64,000 nt of DNA from Polaromonas eurypsychrophila (GTDB lineage: Bacteria; Pseudomonadota; Gammaproteobacteria; Burkholderiales; Burkholderiaceae_C). Below, piece after piece: positions 26,590 through 35,424 of the stretch. A program made the position numbers and the translations under genes. The DNA lies in assembly GCF_014641715.1 (NCBI RefSeq), contig NZ_BMIG01000003.1, positions 124,001-188,000 of the forward strand, in the 5' to 3' direction. The first letter of the stretch is position 1, and every line of letters begins with the position of its first letter. A model generated the notes under the pieces. That model worked only from the letters and a program-made list of their open reading frames with translations, did no database searches and was not told where the DNA came from.

Positions 26590-28368
26590 TCAGGCCACCC
26601 AAGGCTTGCCGAAAACCGGTTCCTTGTAGGGAATCGGGGGAAGTTGCCAGGTGCCGGTGGACGGTGGACGCACATCGGCGTCCACATGGACATCAATCAG
26701 GCAGGGGCGTCGGTTTTTCAGCGCCTGTTCAACCGCAGCAGCCAGGTCCTGCGGCCGCGTCACGGTGGTTCCATCGGCGCCGCAGGCACGCGCCCAGGCG
26801 GCAAAGTCAGGGTTGTAGCGCTCGCCGGTCTGGCCCTTGTAGAAAGCGGTACCGATCTCACGGCCATTGAACAGACCATACTGCAGGTCGCGAATGGCAC
26901 CCCAGGCAAAATTGTTCCAGACGATCCAGACCACCGGCAGGTTGTATTCCACCGCAGTGCAAAGCACGTAAGGCGCCATGGTGAAACCGCCGTCACCGAC
27001 GACAGCGACGCAGGGTCGGTCGGGTGCCGCGAGTTGCGCGCCCAGCACCCCGCACACGCCAAAACCCATGCTGGAGTAGCCCCAGCTATTGAGCATGCTC
27101 TGTGGTCGGCGTGCTTTCCAGAACTGCATGAACCAGTTGTGATGCACGCCGGAATCGAGGCACAGGATCACATCCTCGGGCAACACTTTCTGCAGCGTGC
27201 CCACCACGAATTCAGGCCGTAAGGGGTTGGTCGAGTCGCCGAAATGCGGGCGGACAAAGGTCTCCCACTCGGCCTGCCAGCCCTGCACCTGGCCCAGCCA
27301 CGGCGCATATGCTGCGGCGGTGATGTCCGCGCGTGCTGCAAGCGCGGTGAGCAGTTGCCGCACAAACACCTGGATGTCGGCAATGATGCCCACGGTGGGC
27401 ACATAGTTGCGGCCCAGCTCCTGCGGATCAATGTCGACATGCACCAGTTGGGTCTTGGGGAAGTTCCACGAATAACCGTCTTGCCAGCTTGATGAACTGC
27501 GGTCGTCAAAACGGGTTCCGAGTGTGATCACCAGATCGGCACGGCGGCCGGCCTCGTTGGCCGGGTAAGCGCCATTGCGGCCGATGAAACCCAGCGCCAG
27601 AGGATGATCACCAGCAATGCAACCCATGCCGTTGGGCGAAGTGATCACGGGAATGCCCAGTAGCTGCGCGAACTCGGTGATTTCCGCACCGGCTTCGGAC
27701 AGGGTCGCGCCGTGGCCGATGAACAGCACCGGCTTGCGCGCCGCAACCAACAGGTTCAGCGTGGCCGCCACATCGGCATCGCTGGCACCCGGCCGGTGCG
27801 CGCAGTGCAGGGCCGATGCCTGCGGCAGCTCCACGTCGGCTTCTTCCTGGTAGACGTTGTAGGGAATGTCCAGGTTCACCGGACCGGGGCGGCCCGTGAC
27901 CATAGTGTCCATGGCCTGGCGCAGAGCCAGCGGCAGCATGTCGACCCGGGTCGGCTGAAACGCGCGCTTGACCACCGGCCGCAGCACCTGCGCAAAGTCC
28001 GCCTGGTTGTGCGCGTAGAGTTCCTGGAACGGGCCGCGGTTGTGCTGCGATGTCGGCACGTTGGAGGTAATGGCCATAAAGGCCGAGGAGTCCGACAGCG
28101 CTGTCGCGAGCGACATCACCATGTTGGCCGAACCCGGGCCGGTGGAGGTGAGCGTGGCCACCGGCTTGTGCTTGACGCGGAAGTAGGCGTCGGCCATGTG
28201 GCCGGCGCATTGTTCGTGGCGCGGCGAGATCAGCTGGATCTTGTCGCGCACGTCGTAGAGCGCATCCAGGATGCCGACGTTACCGTGGCCGCAAATGCCG
28301 AACACATAGGGCATTTTTTCCTGTACGAGGTAGTTGGCGATAAGTTCGCCACCTTTCATTTTTGCCAT
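26590..28368 (-). CDS. Thiamine diphosphate-dependent enzyme (acetolactate synthase-like)
   Basis: ThDP enzyme of the acetolactate synthase/2-oxoacid decarboxylase superfamily, 592 aa. The activating Glu is in SPRHEQCAGHMADAY near residue 51, the PYR-domain end shows GRPGPVNLDIP, and the ThDP-Mg motif runs from VVGDGGFTM to WNNFAWG. A catabolic decarboxylase or carboligase is more likely than biosynthetic IlvB, since it has no small-subunit gene and sits beside an aldehyde dehydrogenase. A 2-oxo acid to aldehyde to acid sequence with that neighbour is my inference. Confidence 0.88.
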   Translation of the reverse strand: MAKMKGGELIANYLVQEKMPYVFGICGHGNVGILDALYDVRDKIQLISPRHEQCAGHMADAYFRVKHKPVATLTSTGPGSANMVMSLATALSDSSAFMAITSNVPTSQHNRGPFQELYAHNQADFAQVLRPVVKRAFQPTRVDMLPLALRQAMDTMVTGRPGPVNLDIPYNVYQEEADVELPQASALHCAHRPGASDADVAATLNLLVAARKPVLFIGHGATLSEAGAEITEFAQLLGIPVITSPNGMGCIAGDHPLALGFIGRNGAYPANEAGRRADLVITLGTRFDDRSSSSWQDGYSWNFPKTQLVHVDIDPQELGRNYVPTVGIIADIQVFVRQLLTALAARADITAAAYAPWLGQVQGWQAEWETFVRPHFGDSTNPLRPEFVVGTLQKVLPEDVILCLDSGVHHNWFMQFWKARRPQSMLNSWGYSSMGFGVCGVLGAQLAAPDRPCVAVVGDGGFTMAPYVLCTAVEYNLPVVWIVWNNFAWGAIRDLQYGLFNGREIGTAFYKGQTGERYNPDFAAWARACGADGTTVTRPQDLAAAVEQALKNRRPCLIDVHVDADVRPPSTGTWQLPPIPYKEPVFGKPWVA

Positions 28369-28403
28369 TGTCAGATTTCCATTTTCTTGCGTTTTCCGTT
28401 GTT

Positions 28404-29867
28404 TCAGCAGGTCGTGAACGTCACGATCCGCTCTTCGGTCATTTCATGAATCGCGTAGTGTGGCCCTTCACGGCCGAAGCCGCTGTCCTTGGATCCGCCG
28501 TATGGCATCAGGTCCACGCGTGAACTCGATGTTTCATTAATATGCACGCCACCGACTTCCAGCCGTTGCGCCGCGGCAAAAGCGTCGCCGAGCCGATTGG
28601 TAAAGATGCCGCAGGCCAGGCCGAAGGGCGTGGCGTTGACGCGTTCAATCGCCTGATCCAGCGTGCTGAACGGGGCGATGCAAACCACCGGTCCAAAAAT
28701 CTCGCTGCAGCCAACCTTCATCGCGTTGCTGATGTTGGTCAGCAGCGTCGGAGGCACCACCGCGCCTTCACGTGCGCCGCCAGCCAGGCAGGTCGCACCG
28801 CTGGTCACGGCCTCTTCAATCCAGCCCTCAATGCGGATCGCGGCCTCTTCGCTGATGACCGGGCCAACCACCGTGGCCGGATCATGTGGGTCACCGAAGG
28901 GCAGCGCCTTGACCAGGGCCGACAGGCGCGACTCCACCTCGGCAAGCCGCGATACGTGGACCAGCAGCAGTTGCACCGAGGTACACACCTGGCCGGCCTT
29001 GCGGTAGCCGGCATTGACAATCTTTGGCAGTGCCGCGTCGAGTTGCGCATCCTCGCACAGGATGGTGCAGGCAATCGAGCCGAGCTCCATCTGCGTGCGC
29101 CGCAGGCCGGCCGCCTGCTGGATCTTGCGGCCCACCTCGGTGCTACCCGTAAACGCAAAGAAGCGGATACGCTCGTCGTTCTGCAGCCACTGGACCACCT
29201 CGGCGCTACCGTGCAGCACCGACAGGAAGCCGCTCGGCATGCCAGCGTCGAGCAGCACTTGCGCCAGTTTGCAGGCCGTCAGCGGCGTGTGGGTGGAGGG
29301 TTTGAGGATCACAGCATTGCCCGCGGCAAATGCCGGCGCCACCTTGTGCGTGACGGTATTGAGCGGCGAGTTGAAGGGCGTGATCGCAACGACTACACCG
29401 AGCGGAACGCGCAGCGTGAAGGCCAGCCGGCCAGCTTGGTTGGGCGCGCCTTCGAGCGGGATCACGTCGCCGGCGAGACGACGAGCCTCTTCGGCCGACA
29501 GCTTGAGCGTCTGGATGCAGCGGCGAACCTCGCCGGCGGCATCCGCGGCCGTAAAGCCGGCTTCCAGCTGCATGGTTCGGACAAAGTCATCCAGCCTCTG
29601 GTCCATCAGCACCGCAGCTCGCTCAAGCACAGTCCCGCGCTCATAAGCCACTGGCCCGCCGCGGCGAAATGCAGCATGGGCGGCATCCACTGCCGCCCTG
29701 ACCTGCGCGGCATCGGCCAGAGTGATTGTGGCAAATGGCTGCAGGCGGTACTTGTCGTATACCGGTACCTCGGGACCCTCACCATCAACCCATAAACCGT
29801 CCACCAGCAGGCGTGCGCAGGCCTGCTGCTCCACGTCTGCCACCAGCTTGATCTGAGGCGTCATCAA
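28404..29867 (-). CDS. NAD(P)-dependent aldehyde dehydrogenase
   Basis: Oxidises an aldehyde to the acid, 487 aa. The catalytic Cys is in AGQVCTSVQLLLV, the general-base Glu is in QMELGSIACTIL, and the cofactor loop is FTGSTEVGRKI. The ELGS variant replaces the common ELGGK and is seen in some aldehyde dehydrogenases acting on small polar aldehydes. Its start overlaps the cupin gene stop as ATGA, and 35 bp separate it from the ThDP enzyme gene. It likely removes the aldehyde made by that enzyme. Confidence 0.92.
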   Translation of the reverse strand: MMTPQIKLVADVEQQACARLLVDGLWVDGEGPEVPVYDKYRLQPFATITLADAAQVRAAVDAAHAAFRRGGPVAYERGTVLERAAVLMDQRLDDFVRTMQLEAGFTAADAAGEVRRCIQTLKLSAEEARRLAGDVIPLEGAPNQAGRLAFTLRVPLGVVVAITPFNSPLNTVTHKVAPAFAAGNAVILKPSTHTPLTACKLAQVLLDAGMPSGFLSVLHGSAEVVQWLQNDERIRFFAFTGSTEVGRKIQQAAGLRRTQMELGSIACTILCEDAQLDAALPKIVNAGYRKAGQVCTSVQLLLVHVSRLAEVESRLSALVKALPFGDPHDPATVVGPVISEEAAIRIEGWIEEAVTSGATCLAGGAREGAVVPPTLLTNISNAMKVGCSEIFGPVVCIAPFSTLDQAIERVNATPFGLACGIFTNRLGDAFAAAQRLEVGGVHINETSSSRVDLMPYGGSKDSGFGREGPHYAIHEMTEERIVTFTTC

Positions 29868-30256
29868 AGCGTCCCCCCTTCGTCGTCGGCCGGCGTGGTG
29901 ATCACCAGGAAAACCAGGCCGGACAAGCCGGTGTTGGTGAAGCTGTGGCGAATGCCGGGAGGCACATACACATAGTCATGCGGTCGCATCAGGTGTTTTT
30001 CGTCGTCCAGCGTGAGCACGCCTTCGCCTTCCAGCACGTAATACACCTGCTCCTGGATTTTGTGTACATGCTCGCCCACACAAGCGGCCGGTGCGTAACG
30101 GGAGATGCGGAAATCGATGCGGCTGCTTCCGGTGTTTTCGGGCGCGGCAAGCGCCTTCGACAGTGCGCCTCCAAAGTGCCCCGGATACTCCTTCCATGGG
30201 AGATTAGCCATCTTTTCGACGAGCGCCTTGCCTTTCATGGCGTTGGGTGTGGTCAT
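29864..30256 (-). CDS. Cupin-domain protein
   Basis: Single-domain cupin, 130 aa. Motif 1 reads GEHVHKIQEQVYYVLEGEG (His, His, Gln and Glu positions) and motif 2 reads YVPPGIRHSFTN, so a metal site is likely. Function is unknown: such small cupins act as isomerases, dioxygenases or sensors. ATG 30256 is preferred to an upstream start that adds 17 polar residues. It is coupled to the aldehyde dehydrogenase gene by ATGA, so it probably works in the same step or stabilises the pathway. Confidence 0.82.
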   Translation of the reverse strand: MTTPNAMKGKALVEKMANLPWKEYPGHFGGALSKALAAPENTGSSRIDFRISRYAPAACVGEHVHKIQEQVYYVLEGEGVLTLDDEKHLMRPHDYVYVPPGIRHSFTNTGLSGLVFLVITTPADDEGGTL

Positions 30257-30303
30257 GATTGATCCTGTGTTGAGTGATGTGCTGGGTTGCGTGTTGTCAT
30301 GGG

Positions 30304-32838
30304 TCAAAGCCAGAGGATTTTCTTGCGGTAGTCCAGGTCAGTCAGCAGGGGCTGTGCCGGACCCTCGTGGAAGACCGCGCCGCGTTCCAGCGCATACACG
30401 CGGTCTGACAACGCCAGCACCAGGTCCAGGTTGTGCTCGACGATCACGATGGACACATGCTGGCGCAGCTTGTCGAACACGGTGAAGAGCTCCTGCACCA
30501 CCGTCGGGGCCAGGCCTTCAAACGGTTCATCGAGCAGCAGCAGCCTGACGTTGCCCGACAAGGCGCGCGCGACCGCCACCATTTGCTGCTCACCGCCGGA
30601 CAGGTAGTCCGCCGCTACATGCATGCGCGCTTTAAGGCGCGGAAAATATTCGAGGATCTGCGCTTCGCTCCAGACGATGCCCTGACTGCCATCGGTGGCG
30701 CGGGCCAGCCGGCCCAGCGCCAGGTTTTCAGCCACCGTCATGCCCGCAAACAAGCCGCGGCCCTGCGGCACATACCCGATGCCGAGCCGGGCAATGTCCG
30801 GCGCACCCATGCCGGCGATGTTGCGACCCGCGTAGTCGACCTTGCCGGATGCGGGTTTGAGCAGGCCGGTCAGGGCCTTGAGCAAGGTTGATTTTCCGGC
30901 ACCGTTGCGCCCCAGCAGCGCCACGATTTCACCCTCTCGCACCTGCAGGCTGGCGTCGTTGAGGATGTGACTCTTGCCGTAGAAGGCGTTGACCTTGGAG
31001 AAATCGAGCACCAGTGGACGGTCGTCCGAGGCCACCCCGGAACGGCCCGTCACCGGGGGCGTGCCGGTCCCGGTGTAGATCTCCTGCACACGGTGATCGT
31101 TACGCACCTCGTCGGGCGAGCCACTCATCAGCACTTCGCCCTGGTTCATCACCGTGACGCGGTGTGACAGCGACAACACGCGATCAATATCGTGTTCGAC
31201 GATCAGCACCGGAATGTTGCTGGCAATCGTCGTCACCAGGCGTGAAACACGCTCGCGCTCGGCCGCAGCCAGGCCCGCCAGCGGCTCGTCCATCAGCAAC
31301 ACCTTCGGCTTGGAGCCCAGGGCGATGCCCAGGTCGACCAGCCGCTGGCCGCCATAGGACAGGTCACCGCCGCCGACTTCTTCCATGCCTTCGAGACCGA
31401 GGAATTTCATCAGTTCAGCGGTCTCGGCATGGATCTCCGGATAACTGTCGATGTCGCGCCAGACATTGAAACGCGCCGCATGCTGGGCCTGCAGGGACAG
31501 ACGCAGGTTTTCGTAAATCGTCAGTCCCTGGAACAGGTTGGTGATCTGGAAGGAGCGCGCCAGGCCCTGTCGGCAAATCTGCTCGGGCGGCAGATACTGG
31601 ATCTCCTTGCCATGCAGGCGCACGGTGCCGGTATCGGCCATGAACATGCCGGAAATGAGGTTGAAGGTTGTAGTCTTGCCGGCGCCGTTGGGACCGATCA
31701 GCGCGTGGATCTGCCCCGCCTCGACGCTCAGGCTGTTGTCACGCACCGCCTGGATGCCGCCGAAGCGCTTGCTGATTCCCTGCGCCTCGAGCACGGCACC
31801 TTCGCGGCGCGCCGGACGCAGGAATGCGGGCAAGGGCAGGCCTTCATAAATTTTCCGCTTGCTCATGGCCGCGCCATCCTCCGGCGGTGGGCGAAAGCGC
31901 TTGTGCAACTTGGCCCCGATGCCACTCAGGCCGGCCGGCGAAAAGATGATGAACCCGACGAAGATCAGGCCGAAATAAAGCAGCCAGTTGTCGGTCCACA
32001 TGGAAAACAGCTCGCGAAACAGCAGGAAGAACAGCGCACCCAAGGCCGGGCCCAGAAAGGTGTGCATACCGCCTATCACCACCATGGCCAGCAGCTCACC
32101 CGAGAAGTGCACGGCGGTGGATTCAGCAGCCGCCAGCCGGTGCAAAAACACCATCAGGGCCCCAGCCAGTCCGGTGACTGTGGCCGACAGCACAAAGGCC
32201 AGCAACTTGTACCGGTCGGTGTCATAGCCCTGAAAGGTGGCACGTTGCTGATTCTCGCGGATCGCCACCAGCACGTGGCCGAAGGGTGAGCGCACGACAC
32301 GCTGCAAAGCGTAAACCACGCCCAGCGTGATGACAGCCACCAGCGCGTAGTAAGTCAGGTGGTCGTCCAGGTTGAGCGGGCCCAGGGTACCGCGCTCGAT
32401 CCCGCCAAGGCCACCCTCACCGCCGGTCAGGCTGGTCCAGCGGAAGGCCGTTGCAAAGGTCAGGGCGCACAAGGCCAGCGTCAGCAGCGAGAAGTAGACA
32501 CCGCGGCGGCGCAGGATCAGCAGCCCGACGATCAGCGACAGCGCGGCCGTGAACAGGATGGAGAAGGCAAAGGGCAGCAGCATCTGGCCCTTGAACCAGT
32601 GCAGTTGGGCCAGCGCGGCGGCGTATCCGCCGATGCCGAACCAGGCGGCGTGACCGAAAGACACCAGACCGGTATAGCCGACCAGCAGGTTCAGGCCCAT
32701 GGCTGCCATCGCAAAAATGACCACCACGGTCGCGGCATCCAGAGTCAGGCCGATGAGCTGGAAAGCGATGGGCAGCAACACCAGGCTGGCCGCCGCTATC
32801 AACAGGAAGCGGTATTTCGTATTCAGGAAAGCAGTCAT
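30304..32838 (-). CDS. Branched-chain-type ABC transporter LivM-LivG-LivF triple fusion
   Basis: A single 844-aa frame that joins three usual subunits. Residues 1-320 are a LivM-type permease (GLNLLVGYTGLVSFGHAA). About 340-590 is a LivG-type ATPase (Walker A GPNGAGKTTT; LSYGGQRLVDLGIAL in place of LSGG; LLMDEPLAGL). About 605-844 is a LivF-type ATPase (GRNGAGKST; LSGGEQQMVAVARAL; LLLDEPFEGL). No stop or frameshift breaks the joins. With LivH (32863) and the binding protein (34001) it forms a complete importer for amino acids or other small acids. Context suggests a carboxylate. Confidence 0.92.
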   Translation of the reverse strand: MTAFLNTKYRFLLIAAASLVLLPIAFQLIGLTLDAATVVVIFAMAAMGLNLLVGYTGLVSFGHAAWFGIGGYAAALAQLHWFKGQMLLPFAFSILFTAALSLIVGLLILRRRGVYFSLLTLALCALTFATAFRWTSLTGGEGGLGGIERGTLGPLNLDDHLTYYALVAVITLGVVYALQRVVRSPFGHVLVAIRENQQRATFQGYDTDRYKLLAFVLSATVTGLAGALMVFLHRLAAAESTAVHFSGELLAMVVIGGMHTFLGPALGALFFLLFRELFSMWTDNWLLYFGLIFVGFIIFSPAGLSGIGAKLHKRFRPPPEDGAAMSKRKIYEGLPLPAFLRPARREGAVLEAQGISKRFGGIQAVRDNSLSVEAGQIHALIGPNGAGKTTTFNLISGMFMADTGTVRLHGKEIQYLPPEQICRQGLARSFQITNLFQGLTIYENLRLSLQAQHAARFNVWRDIDSYPEIHAETAELMKFLGLEGMEEVGGGDLSYGGQRLVDLGIALGSKPKVLLMDEPLAGLAAAERERVSRLVTTIASNIPVLIVEHDIDRVLSLSHRVTVMNQGEVLMSGSPDEVRNDHRVQEIYTGTGTPPVTGRSGVASDDRPLVLDFSKVNAFYGKSHILNDASLQVREGEIVALLGRNGAGKSTLLKALTGLLKPASGKVDYAGRNIAGMGAPDIARLGIGYVPQGRGLFAGMTVAENLALGRLARATDGSQGIVWSEAQILEYFPRLKARMHVAADYLSGGEQQMVAVARALSGNVRLLLLDEPFEGLAPTVVQELFTVFDKLRQHVSIVIVEHNLDLVLALSDRVYALERGAVFHEGPAQPLLTDLDYRKKILWL

Positions 32839-32862
32839 TGATGGTATCCGTTCACATCGTTC

Positions 32863-33738
32863 TCACTCGAAGCGCTCAATGCGCTCACCCAACAGGCCGC
32901 GCGGCCGGAACATCAGCACAAGGAACATCAGCACGTACATGGAGGCCTCACTGGCGGCCGGCAGGAAGTGGGTGGTGATGCCGCGCACCACACCCACCAG
33001 CAAGGCCGCCAGCACCACACCCCAGAAGCTGCCCAGCCCGCCGATCACGACCACGACGAAGGCCACCGTCATGATCTCCATGCCCATGGCCGGATGTACG
33101 ATGGCAATCGGTCCGAACAACACGCCGCCCAGCGCGGCGGTAGCCACACCCAACATCACGACGACGGTCATGTACGGTTGCAGCTTGATGCCCAGCACCG
33201 CCACCATGTCAGGTTTTTGCACGCCCGCGCGCACCACACGGCCGAAGGAGGTCTTGTGGAGCAGCAGCCAGATGCCGGCCATCACCACGGTCACCACGCC
33301 CAGAATGAAGAGCCGGTATTTGGAGAACAAGAAATCGCCCAGAATCACGCTGCCCTTGAATTCGGGCGGCATGGTCGAGGGCAGCGGGGCTGAGCCCCAG
33401 ATCATGCGCAGCGCCTGCTCGGCCACCAGAGCCAAGCCGAAGGTAACCAGCAGACTGAGGATGGGGTCGGCCGTGTAGAAACGGCGCAGCAGGTAGCGTT
33501 CGAACAGGATGCCCAGCAGACCCACCAGCAAAGGCGTGACGAAAATGCTGCCGGCGAATCCGGTGTACTTGATGACCTCCAGTGACAGGTAGGCACCCAG
33601 CGCATAAAACGCCCCGTGCGCCAGATTGACAATGCCGCCGACGCTGAAGATCAAAGACAGCCCCAGCGCCAGCAGGAGGTAATACCCGCCGAGTACCAGG
33701 CCGTTGGCGACCTGTTCGAGAAAAAACACGATTTCCAT
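32863..33738 (-). CDS. Branched-chain-type ABC transporter permease (LivH)
   Basis: Inner-membrane permease, 291 aa, with about eight helices. Stretches are QVANGLVLGGYYLLLALGLS at the start, VNLAHGAFYALGAYLSL, and GGLGSFWGVVLAALLVGV late. ATG 33738 is chosen over GTG 33765, which lacks a ribosome site and adds nine polar residues. It lies 24 bp before the fused LivMGF gene and 262 bp after the binding-protein gene. The transported compound is unknown. Confidence 0.92.
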   Translation of the reverse strand: MEIVFFLEQVANGLVLGGYYLLLALGLSLIFSVGGIVNLAHGAFYALGAYLSLEVIKYTGFAGSIFVTPLLVGLLGILFERYLLRRFYTADPILSLLVTFGLALVAEQALRMIWGSAPLPSTMPPEFKGSVILGDFLFSKYRLFILGVVTVVMAGIWLLLHKTSFGRVVRAGVQKPDMVAVLGIKLQPYMTVVVMLGVATAALGGVLFGPIAIVHPAMGMEIMTVAFVVVVIGGLGSFWGVVLAALLVGVVRGITTHFLPAASEASMYVLMFLVLMFRPRGLLGERIERFE

Positions 33739-33856
33739 GAGAATCCAGAGGGAGTTAGAAGACACGCCGCAGGTACTGCAGCACGGAAGTAGCGGAACAA
33801 AATGAAAGTGATGGTTTCATGCCCTGGGCAAGGCGCAAGCCGTAGCGAAGGCTGGA

Positions 33857-33898
33857 CGCCTTCGCAAGGGTTGCAACACCGCCATGGGTGCGAAGGCG
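33857..33898. other. Stem-loop in the gap between binding protein and livH
   Basis: CGCCTTCGCA (33857-33866) and TGCGAAGGCG (33889-33898) form a perfect 10-bp stem with a 22-nt loop. The gap 33739-34000 holds no convincing gene. Such a structure between a binding-protein gene and its permease often dampens expression downstream by termination or protects the upstream mRNA. Confidence 0.45.
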
Positions 33899-34000
33899 CG
33901 CTTTCATGTTTCGATACTTTCGGGTTGCGGTACGGCCGCTATCGGCCCGGATTGAAGCCGGCATCGCGCGCGGCGACCGGTCCAATCACGCTCAGTTTGC

Positions 34001-35272
34001 TTACATCTTGCAAGCACTCTCCGACTTCGGCGGAGCCAGTTTTTCCAGCGATTCGTTCGCTGCCGGCACGGCGTCGCCGAACTGAAGGAAGTCCTGCTTG
34101 TGCTTGGCCTGGCCCTTGGCTTTGACGGTGAAGGGGTAAGCCTCCTGCATCAGCTGGTGGTCCCAACTGCGGAAGTAAGCCTTGCGCAACTTGAGCACGT
34201 CGAACTGGGCTTCCGACTCGAAATAGGCAATCAGCTTGTCGGTATCGGTCGACTTGGTGGCGGTCATGGCCTGGGCCATCATGTTGAGCGAGATGTACTC
34301 GATCCAGGCATGGTTCTCGGGAATGCGGCCATATTTTTTGGTGAATTTCTCGACGAAGGCTTGCGAGCCCGGCGTCTTGATCTCATGGTGCCAGACCGTC
34401 GGCCAGATGCCACCGAGGTTGCCCTCGCCGGCGGCCCAGGCGTCGGCCGTGTTCAGGTTGAAGCCGGCCACCGGGAACTGCAGCCCGAACTCGGCGTACT
34501 GCTTGACGAAGTTGGTCACCTGGTTGCCGCCCAGATTGGTGGCGATCAAGTCGGGCCTCGCCTGGCGGATTTTGAGCAGTTGCGCGCTGAAGTCCGTCAG
34601 GTCGGTCGGCACCAGTTCGTCACCGATCACTGTGCCGCCATTGGCCGCGAAAAATCGCTTGGCCTGACGCGACAGGTCGTGGCCGAACAGGTAGTCGGAG
34701 GTCAGGGCGTAGACTTTCTTGCCCTTGACCAAACCCTCGCGCAGCAAGGCCTCGCCGGCGGCATTGACCATCACCGTCACCGGGATGTCGACGTGGAAGG
34801 TGTAGCGATTGCAGTCCTTGCCGCGCAAGGCGTCCGAACGCGCGCCTATGCTCATGAAAAGAATCTTGTTGCGCGCAGCAACCTGGGCGATGGTCAGGGC
34901 CGAGGCGGAGTTGATCTCGCCCATCAGCACCGTCACCTTGTCGCGCTCTATCATGCGCTGCGCTTTGCTGGAAGCCGTCTGCGGGTTGACCGAGTCCTCG
35001 CTGATGACATCAAGCTGGCGACCCATCACACCGCCGGCGGCGTTGATTTCCTCGGCGGCCATCTTGATGCCCTGCACGGCGTAGTCACCGAGTGCACCGA
35101 GGAAACCCGTCAGCGGGGTCAGGTGCCCGATTTTGATTTTTTCGGACTGCGCGGCAACCAGCGCCGGCAAGCCCAGGGCGGAAGCACCGGCGATCGCGGC
35201 ACCGGCTTTCAATGCATTGCGTCGCTGCAAGGACTGCAGTGTGGCCACGCCAGCCTTGTTGTCTTGTTCCAT
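34001..35272 (-). CDS. Branched-chain-type ABC transporter binding protein (LivK family)
   Basis: Periplasmic receptor of 423 aa with a twin-arginine-like leader (LQRRNALKAGAAIAGASALG, cleaved near VAAQ). The mature part begins KIKIGHLTPLTGFLGALGDY and contains SEDSVNPQTASSKAQRMIE and GEINSASALTIAQVAARNK. It is the first gene of the 19-kb minus-strand array and diverges from a LysR gene that may control it. Two palindromes lie in the shared region. The ligand is not deducible; this family binds amino acids, amides and aromatic or aliphatic acids. Confidence 0.92.
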   Translation of the reverse strand: MEQDNKAGVATLQSLQRRNALKAGAAIAGASALGLPALVAAQSEKIKIGHLTPLTGFLGALGDYAVQGIKMAAEEINAAGGVMGRQLDVISEDSVNPQTASSKAQRMIERDKVTVLMGEINSASALTIAQVAARNKILFMSIGARSDALRGKDCNRYTFHVDIPVTVMVNAAGEALLREGLVKGKKVYALTSDYLFGHDLSRQAKRFFAANGGTVIGDELVPTDLTDFSAQLLKIRQARPDLIATNLGGNQVTNFVKQYAEFGLQFPVAGFNLNTADAWAAGEGNLGGIWPTVWHHEIKTPGSQAFVEKFTKKYGRIPENHAWIEYISLNMMAQAMTATKSTDTDKLIAYFESEAQFDVLKLRKAYFRSWDHQLMQEAYPFTVKAKGQAKHKQDFLQFGDAVPAANESLEKLAPPKSESACKM

Positions 35273-35302
35273 GTCTTTGTCTCCTTATGTATTGACCGAA
35301 GC

Positions 35303-35321
35303 GGCCAAATTTCTATTGGCC
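35303..35321. promoter_or_regulatory. Palindrome GGCCAA-N7-TTGGCC
   Basis: Perfect 6-bp arms in the divergent region between the binding-protein gene (start 35272) and the LysR gene (start 35425). Candidate operator for that regulator. Confidence 0.35.
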
Positions 35322-35350
35322 TGCGAATTTTAGGAAAATGGATGACAAAG

Positions 35351-35367
35351 GGAAAATACCGTTTTCC
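35351..35367. promoter_or_regulatory. Palindrome GGAAAA-N5-TTTTCC
   Basis: GGAAAATACCGTTTTCC has perfect 6-bp arms with a 5-bp centre. It lies 58 bp before the LysR start and 79 bp before the binding-protein start, a usual place for LysR autoregulation. Confidence 0.4.
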
Positions 35368-35424
35368 GAGATGGGCTATAGCTATTTCTTATATGCTCTC
35401 GGCATCACAACCCGGAGACCCTTC

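Noticed and set aside
28542-29795. Open frame of 417 codons opposite the aldehyde dehydrogenase gene
   Set aside because: Arg, His and Gln-rich antisense shadow without a domain.
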